This document shows positions 6,963 to 10,067 of a stretch of DNA of 10,067 nt, piece by piece. The notes under the pieces are model-generated. The model worked only from the letters and a program-made list of their open reading frames with translations. It did no database searches and had not been told where the DNA came from. Position numbers and translations under genes: made by a program. Source of the DNA: an uncultured Clostridia bacterium (GTDB lineage: Bacteria; Bacillota_A; Clostridia; TANB77; CAG-508). Position 1 is the stretch's first letter; each line of letters begins with the position of its first letter. The stretch is taken from NCBI GenBank assembly GCA_944388685.1, contig CALXJS010000054.1, forward strand, positions 1-10,067. The letters are read 5' to 3'.

Positions 6963-7989
6963 ATTCTAACTTTCTAATGTCTTCTCCTAATATCTTTAAG
7001 TAATCTTTTTCAGCCGTTGTCAAATGATTTTTCATATATTTATCATATTCTTGGTGTGCTTTTTCTAATGCTTTTTTATGTGATACTGTGCCTTTATTAT
7101 TTAAAATATCTTTTCTTGTCATCTTAAGGAAACTATCTAATTCATTTATCCAATCTTTCATTGTCATTGCATGCATACTCAAAGCATTAATTTCAGCCAC
7201 ATCTAAATATGCTGACACCATTCTATTTAGTATTTGTAATTCTTGTTCTGTTAAATAATTCTTAGCAACTTCTGTTTCTGCTCTTGTCGGTATATCTCCT
7301 TTAAAATTTGTTAATCCAATATTTTCCTTATTACTATCTACTCTGTTATATATAACTTCTGCTGCCGTATTTCCATGAACTGCATAATGCATTTTATTCT
7401 GAACTGTTTTAAAAAACTGTTTTGTTAATTCATTATTTGCATCATAGTCTATACTTGTAGCATAGATATCTAGTATTTTTCTCCAAAATACTTTTTCTGA
7501 TGAACGAATATCTCTAATTTTTTCAAGTAACTCTTCAAAATATATTCCACCACCATTATTTTTCATTCTATCACTATCAAGGTTATATCCTTTTATTAGA
7601 TATTCTTTTATTAATTTATTTGCCCATATTCTAAATTGTGTACCACGAATTGATTTTACTCTATACCCTACTGATATTATTAAATCTAAATTGTAAAATT
7701 TAGTATTGTAATTTTTTCCATCCTTTGCAGTTGTCAAGGATTCCTTTACAACTGAATTTTCTTCTAATTCTCTTTCTTTGAAAATATTTTGTATATGTCC
7801 ACTTATATTTTGCTTTGTAGTATTAAATAATTCAGCCATTGCATTTTGGGTTAACCATACATTTTCATCTTCTAACCTAACTTCTATCTTAACTTGTCCA
7901 TCTTCTGTTGTATAAATAATTATATTATTTTGTAAAGCTACTTGTGGTTGGTTTTCTGTTGAATTATATTTTGAATGTGATTTGAGCAT
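6961..7989 (-). CDS. rhuM: RhuM family protein with UvrB-derived N-terminus
   Basis: A 342-aa RhuM-type protein. The family was named from Salmonella SPI-3 and is found mainly on mobile and accessory DNA; its biochemical role is not settled. Family-typical stretches are IIIYTTEDGQVKIEVRLED (23-41), a helix-turn-helix-like LTQNAMAELFNTTKQNISGHI (46-66), KFYNLDLIISVGYRV (97-111) and RGTQFRIWANKLIKEYL (115-131). The helical C-terminal part includes NTAAEVIYNRVDSNKENIGL (207-226). Ordinary RhuM proteins begin near residue 20 here. Residues 1-17 (MLKSHSKYNSTENQPQV) instead resemble the UvrB start [17 protein letters not shown]. The start has AGGAGGG at 7994-8000. It is the first gene of a two-gene unit with uvrB, 9 nt apart, and shows no frameshift, so it is probably expressed. 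Confidence 0.85.
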   Translation of the reverse strand: MLKSHSKYNSTENQPQVALQNNIIIYTTEDGQVKIEVRLEDENVWLTQNAMAELFNTTKQNISGHIQNIFKERELEENSVVKESLTTAKDGKNYNTKFYNLDLIISVGYRVKSIRGTQFRIWANKLIKEYLIKGYNLDSDRMKNNGGGIYFEELLEKIRDIRSSEKVFWRKILDIYATSIDYDANNELTKQFFKTVQNKMHYAVHGNTAAEVIYNRVDSNKENIGLTNFKGDIPTRAETEVAKNYLTEQELQILNRMVSAYLDVAEINALSMHAMTMKDWINELDSFLKMTRKDILNNKGTVSHKKALEKAHQEYDKYMKNHLTTAEKDYLKILGEDIRKLE

Positions 7990-8000
7990 ATTTCCCTCCT
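7939..8000 (-). repeat. Diverged copy of the uvrB 5' end fused to rhuM
   Basis: This is the second copy of the uvrB translation start and first 17 codons. The eight differences from uvrB are seven transitions and one transversion, and all eight change the amino acid (F2L, L4S, E7K, K9N, P10S, G12E, D13N, A17V). That fits a copy no longer under selection for UvrB function. Beyond codon 17 the similarity stops abruptly. Confidence 0.85.
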
Positions 8001-8048
8001 TGTAATTTTATTAATATCTTCAATTTTACTAATTAAATTAACAGATTA

Positions 8049-8077
8049 TTTATATCACATTTTATGTTAAAATACAA
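8049..8077 (-). promoter_or_regulatory. Promoter of rhuM-uvrB
   Basis: TTGTAT (8077-8072), 17 bp, TATAAA (8054-8049), with TG one base before the -10. It is almost the same layout as the hydCBA promoter. It is the only good promoter seen upstream of uvrB, so it probably was the uvrB promoter before rhuM arrived. Confidence 0.65.
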
Positions 8078-8110
8078 TAAATAAACAGATATTACGTAAC
8101 GGCAAACAAC

Positions 8111-8152
8111 AAAAAAAATTCAAATTATCAATTTTAAATAATAATTTGAATT
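8111..8152 (-). terminator. Terminator of the surface-protein/HAD-remnant unit
   Basis: The 12-bp inverted repeat AATTCAAATTAT (8117-8128) / ATAATTTGAATT (8141-8152) is followed on the minus strand by a run of eight T (8118-8111). The stem is AT-rich but long, and lies just after the HAD fragment stop. Confidence 0.75.
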
Positions 8153-8170
8153 CTCTCATTTCACTAACAA

Positions 8171-8626
8171 TTAGAAACTTCCTAATATTTCAGATATTTT
8201 TTCTTTTATATTTAGTCCAGTTACCTGATATGCTTGTATACCATTCCTAATAGCACTATCAACATTTTCTTTGTTATCATCAAAAAAGTAAATATCTTCT
8301 GGCCTTGATTTAAGTTTATCTATTACATATTGATAAATATTATCATCTGGTTTTAACATACCTAACTTATAAGATAAAAACATTTCATCAAATATAGATG
8401 TATCAAAATTTTGCAAAAATTTTTCATAATCAATTTCTTTTAAATTTGATAACAAACATACCATATATTCTAATTTTTTTAAATATTTTATTATTTGAAT
8501 TGTATCTTGAAAAAATATATTGTTATTTATATACATATCTTTAAACTCGGATAAAGTCACATCTTCGTTCATATATTGTTTTAAATATTCAAAAAATTCT
8601 TTTTTATTAATTAAAATTTGATAATC
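8171..8626 (-). pseudogene. HAD-family hydrolase, 5'-truncated remnant
   Basis: This is the 3' part of a haloacid-dehalogenase-like hydrolase gene (HAD subfamily IA, YihX-like). Counting from an internal ATG at 8572, the fragment retains motif II (LLSNLK, Ser42), motif III Lys74 in GMLKPDD, and motif IV (FFDDN, Asp98-Asp99). Motif I, the DxDxT-type segment with the catalytic Asp, is absent. The frame stays open upstream of 8572 for 18 more codons (ending KKEFFEYLKQYM, HAD-like in character) until the TAG at 8629-8627 that ends the upstream gene. ATG 8572 has no ribosome binding site. A full relative would be about 200 aa, so about 50 N-terminal residues are missing. Phosphatase activity is not expected; a short expressed product of 133 aa cannot be excluded. 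Confidence 0.75.
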
Positions 8627-9886
8627 CTATGGTATAATTAAGTCATGTAGTTGGACTTTTATTTGACCTTCTTCTCCTTCTATAGTTCCTTCAGCCATAT
8701 CTTCTGTATTTATATATGTCCATTCATCTACTGTTGGATTTTGATTTTCTGCTTTTCTTATCTCCTTTTCTGTAACATCAGATTTTAAAGAAATAACAGG
8801 ACGAACCGCCAAACTAAATGCATTCCACTCTCCAAATGAATTAAACATTTCAAGTCCAGTATAAATAGAAGGATCTCCAACAACATTATCACCAACAAAT
8901 CCTACACTATATTGTACATATGAATCAGCAGTAGTGCTAGGTGAAGCTAACCAATATGCCTTTGAGCAATTTTCTTCTCCTGTTGTACCTTGAAATAACA
9001 TGTCATATGCTTTTTGACTTATATTAAATTGACTGTTTGTATAATAATCATAATAATATGCTGTTCCTTTAATTGTATCTCCTACCTTTTTTTCCGTAAT
9101 TCCTACAATCGTTTTTCCTTCTTTTTTTGCCATGTCAATTACATAATTTTCTGGAGCATAATCTCCTTCTTTATATTCATATATTTCACCCAATGTTCCG
9201 TTTTCATCTATATTTGTTTTTTCTGACTCATCTTTTTGATATACTATTTCATTTCCATCTTCATCTGTTCCTAGTTCTACGCCTAATACTCTATTAATAT
9301 CTTCTATTTTTATACTTCTTACTTCATCCGCTAATTCTGTATTATCATAGATACTACAAATTTTATCTAATGTATCCTCACAATATATATAGGCTTCTGC
9401 ACCTTGTAATATTAAGTATGGATTTTCATCTTCTATTACTGTTTTTCTCATTGGGTTTTCACTTGTTAATAAAATATGATTTTCATCTTCACTTAGTCCG
9501 AGTACTCTCCATGTCATATTTTCTTCTACTTCATATTTTTGTTTTTCTCCATTTTCTTCCTCGTATCCTGTTTCTTCTTTTCCTACTTCTACCTCTGCAT
9601 CCATATTATCCGGTAAATATCCCTCCACATAGTCTCCTATATGCAAATGCGTTTCATCTGTACAATCCACTGTTTCACAATTTTCCGCATTTTTATACAT
9701 TTCTAATAATGTTCGTGTTCCTCTTAGTTCTTTTTCTTCACTTGTTTCTATATCATTATTCAAGGTTTTATTGGATTTAATCAATACTACTATTGTTATT
9801 CCCACAACTATGAGTAATATAATAATGGTGATTATCCACACAATCAAAGCAATTCCTTTTATACTTTTCTTTTTTTGATTTTTCAT
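8627..9886 (-). CDS. Membrane-anchored surface protein with DUF6273-like C-terminal domain
   Basis: A 419-aa protein of unknown function. A short basic N-terminus (KNQKKKSIK) is followed by one hydrophobic segment (11-36), of the KGI-x-LI...ITIIILLI-x-x-GITI type seen in pilin-like proteins of gut Clostridia. It lacks the Glu5 of classical type IV pilins, so I infer an uncleaved or unusually processed anchor. The rest is extracellular and acidic, with Cys70, 75, 169, 177 and 307 available for disulfides. The C-terminal part carries KAYWLASPSTTADSYVQYSV (309-328) and FSLAVRPVISLKSDV (357-371), the pattern I associate with DUF6273. The start at 9886 has GGGGG at 9898-9902, 11 nt away, a loose spacing. 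The TAG stop directly abuts the HAD remnant in the same frame. Confidence 0.7.
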   Translation of the reverse strand: MKNQKKKSIKGIALIVWIITIIILLIVVGITIVVLIKSNKTLNNDIETSEEKELRGTRTLLEMYKNAENCETVDCTDETHLHIGDYVEGYLPDNMDAEVEVGKEETGYEEENGEKQKYEVEENMTWRVLGLSEDENHILLTSENPMRKTVIEDENPYLILQGAEAYIYCEDTLDKICSIYDNTELADEVRSIKIEDINRVLGVELGTDEDGNEIVYQKDESEKTNIDENGTLGEIYEYKEGDYAPENYVIDMAKKEGKTIVGITEKKVGDTIKGTAYYYDYYTNSQFNISQKAYDMLFQGTTGEENCSKAYWLASPSTTADSYVQYSVGFVGDNVVGDPSIYTGLEMFNSFGEWNAFSLAVRPVISLKSDVTEKEIRKAENQNPTVDEWTYINTEDMAEGTIEGEEGQIKVQLHDLIIP

Positions 9887-9927
9887 ATATTTATTTTCCC
9901 CCTTACTTTATATATATTTACATCTAG

Positions 9928-9956
9928 ATTATATAAGAAAAGAATTCATTTGTTAA
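9928..9956 (-). promoter_or_regulatory. Promoter of the DUF6273-like surface protein
   Basis: TTAACA (9956-9951), 17 bp, TATAAT (9933-9928), one mismatch to the sigma-A consensus overall. The leader to the ATG at 9886 is about 35 nt. Confidence 0.75.
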
Positions 9957-9996
9957 CATTTTGTAAAGATTTTTTAAATATATTTTTATAAATAAC

Positions 9997-10067
9997 AATC
10001 CACGGGTAGAACCCGTGGATTTTCATATAGGCCTATAAGGCCTTGTTACAAGCCACCGCTTAAGCGG
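9997..10067 (-). mobile_element. End of an IS200/IS605-type (tnpB) element, body outside the window
   Basis: Three hairpins are crowded together: AATCCACGGGT/ACCCGTGGATT (9997-10021, loop AGA), AGGCC/GGCCT (10029-10043) and CCGCTTAAGCGG (10056-10067, stem seems to continue past the edge). Local GC content is far above the surroundings. Read on the minus strand, AAGCGGTGGCTTG then the CCACGGG hairpin resembles the right end and guide-RNA scaffold region behind tnpB in clostridial IS200/IS605 elements. I infer a tnpB reading leftward from beyond 10067, with the element boundary near 9985-9997. No coding part is visible here. A plain terminator of an unseen gene is the alternative, but no T-run follows the hairpin. 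Confidence 0.6.

Noticed and set aside
8040..8105. Possible LexA/SOS box upstream of rhuM-uvrB
   Set aside because: I looked for GAAC-N4-GTTC-like palindromes near the promoter and found none; ATTACGTAAC at 8091-8100 does not fit.
9370..9780. 136-codon plus-strand frame, rich in Leu/Phe/His, opposite the surface protein gene
   Set aside because: Its composition is what the antisense of acidic Glu/Asp codons yields; no start signals.
8171..9886. Readthrough of the TAG at 8627-8629 giving a surface protein-HAD fusion
   Set aside because: The HAD part would lie outside the cell and lacks motif I, and nothing around the TAG suggests recoding.

Overview
The window looks like the chromosome of a low-GC, anaerobic Clostridia-type Firmicute. 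The base composition is very AT-rich. Ribosome binding sites are strong AGGAGG types and promoters are sigma-A-like. A complete NADH-linked [FeFe]-hydrogenase gene set is present, apart from the end of hydA, which the window edge cuts. No rRNA, tRNA or CRISPR array was seen.

Positions 1-3777 (minus strand) hold a hydrogenase operon transcribed hydC, then hydB, then hydA. This is the set for an electron-bifurcating/confurcating hydrogenase. HydC and HydB form the 2Fe-2S/FMN/NADH module, and HydA carries the H-cluster plus a ferredoxin-like iron-sulfur relay. A strong promoter lies before hydC. Two short related repeat-like sequences flank hydB; one supplies its stop codon and the other separates hydC from the true hydB ribosome binding site.

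Positions 3796-4920 (plus strand) hold a small multi-pass membrane protein of the DUF5684 type, with its own promoter and terminator. A separately promoted, highly structured RNA of about 270-290 nt follows. It has a closed terminal stem, a pseudoknot and a strong terminator, and is possibly a raiA-type RNA. It also contains a 58-codon ORF whose start region is buried in the pseudoknot.

Positions 4914-8077 (minus strand) hold rhuM followed by uvrB, read from one promoter. The first 17 codons and ribosome binding site of the rhuM ORF are a diverged copy of the uvrB 5' end. The rhuM gene therefore appears to have been inserted at the start of uvrB, taking over its translation start while uvrB kept or regained its own. 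This is the most unusual feature of the window.

Positions 8111-9956 (minus strand) hold a membrane-anchored surface protein with a DUF6273-like C-terminus. It is followed directly, in the same frame after a TAG stop, by the 3' part of a HAD-family hydrolase gene that has lost its catalytic N-terminus. A terminator closes this unit. The right edge (about 9997-10067) carries hairpins typical of the end of an IS200/IS605-type tnpB element whose body lies outside the window. The right half is thus an accessory region with several signs of rearrangement, and the left half is core energy metabolism.
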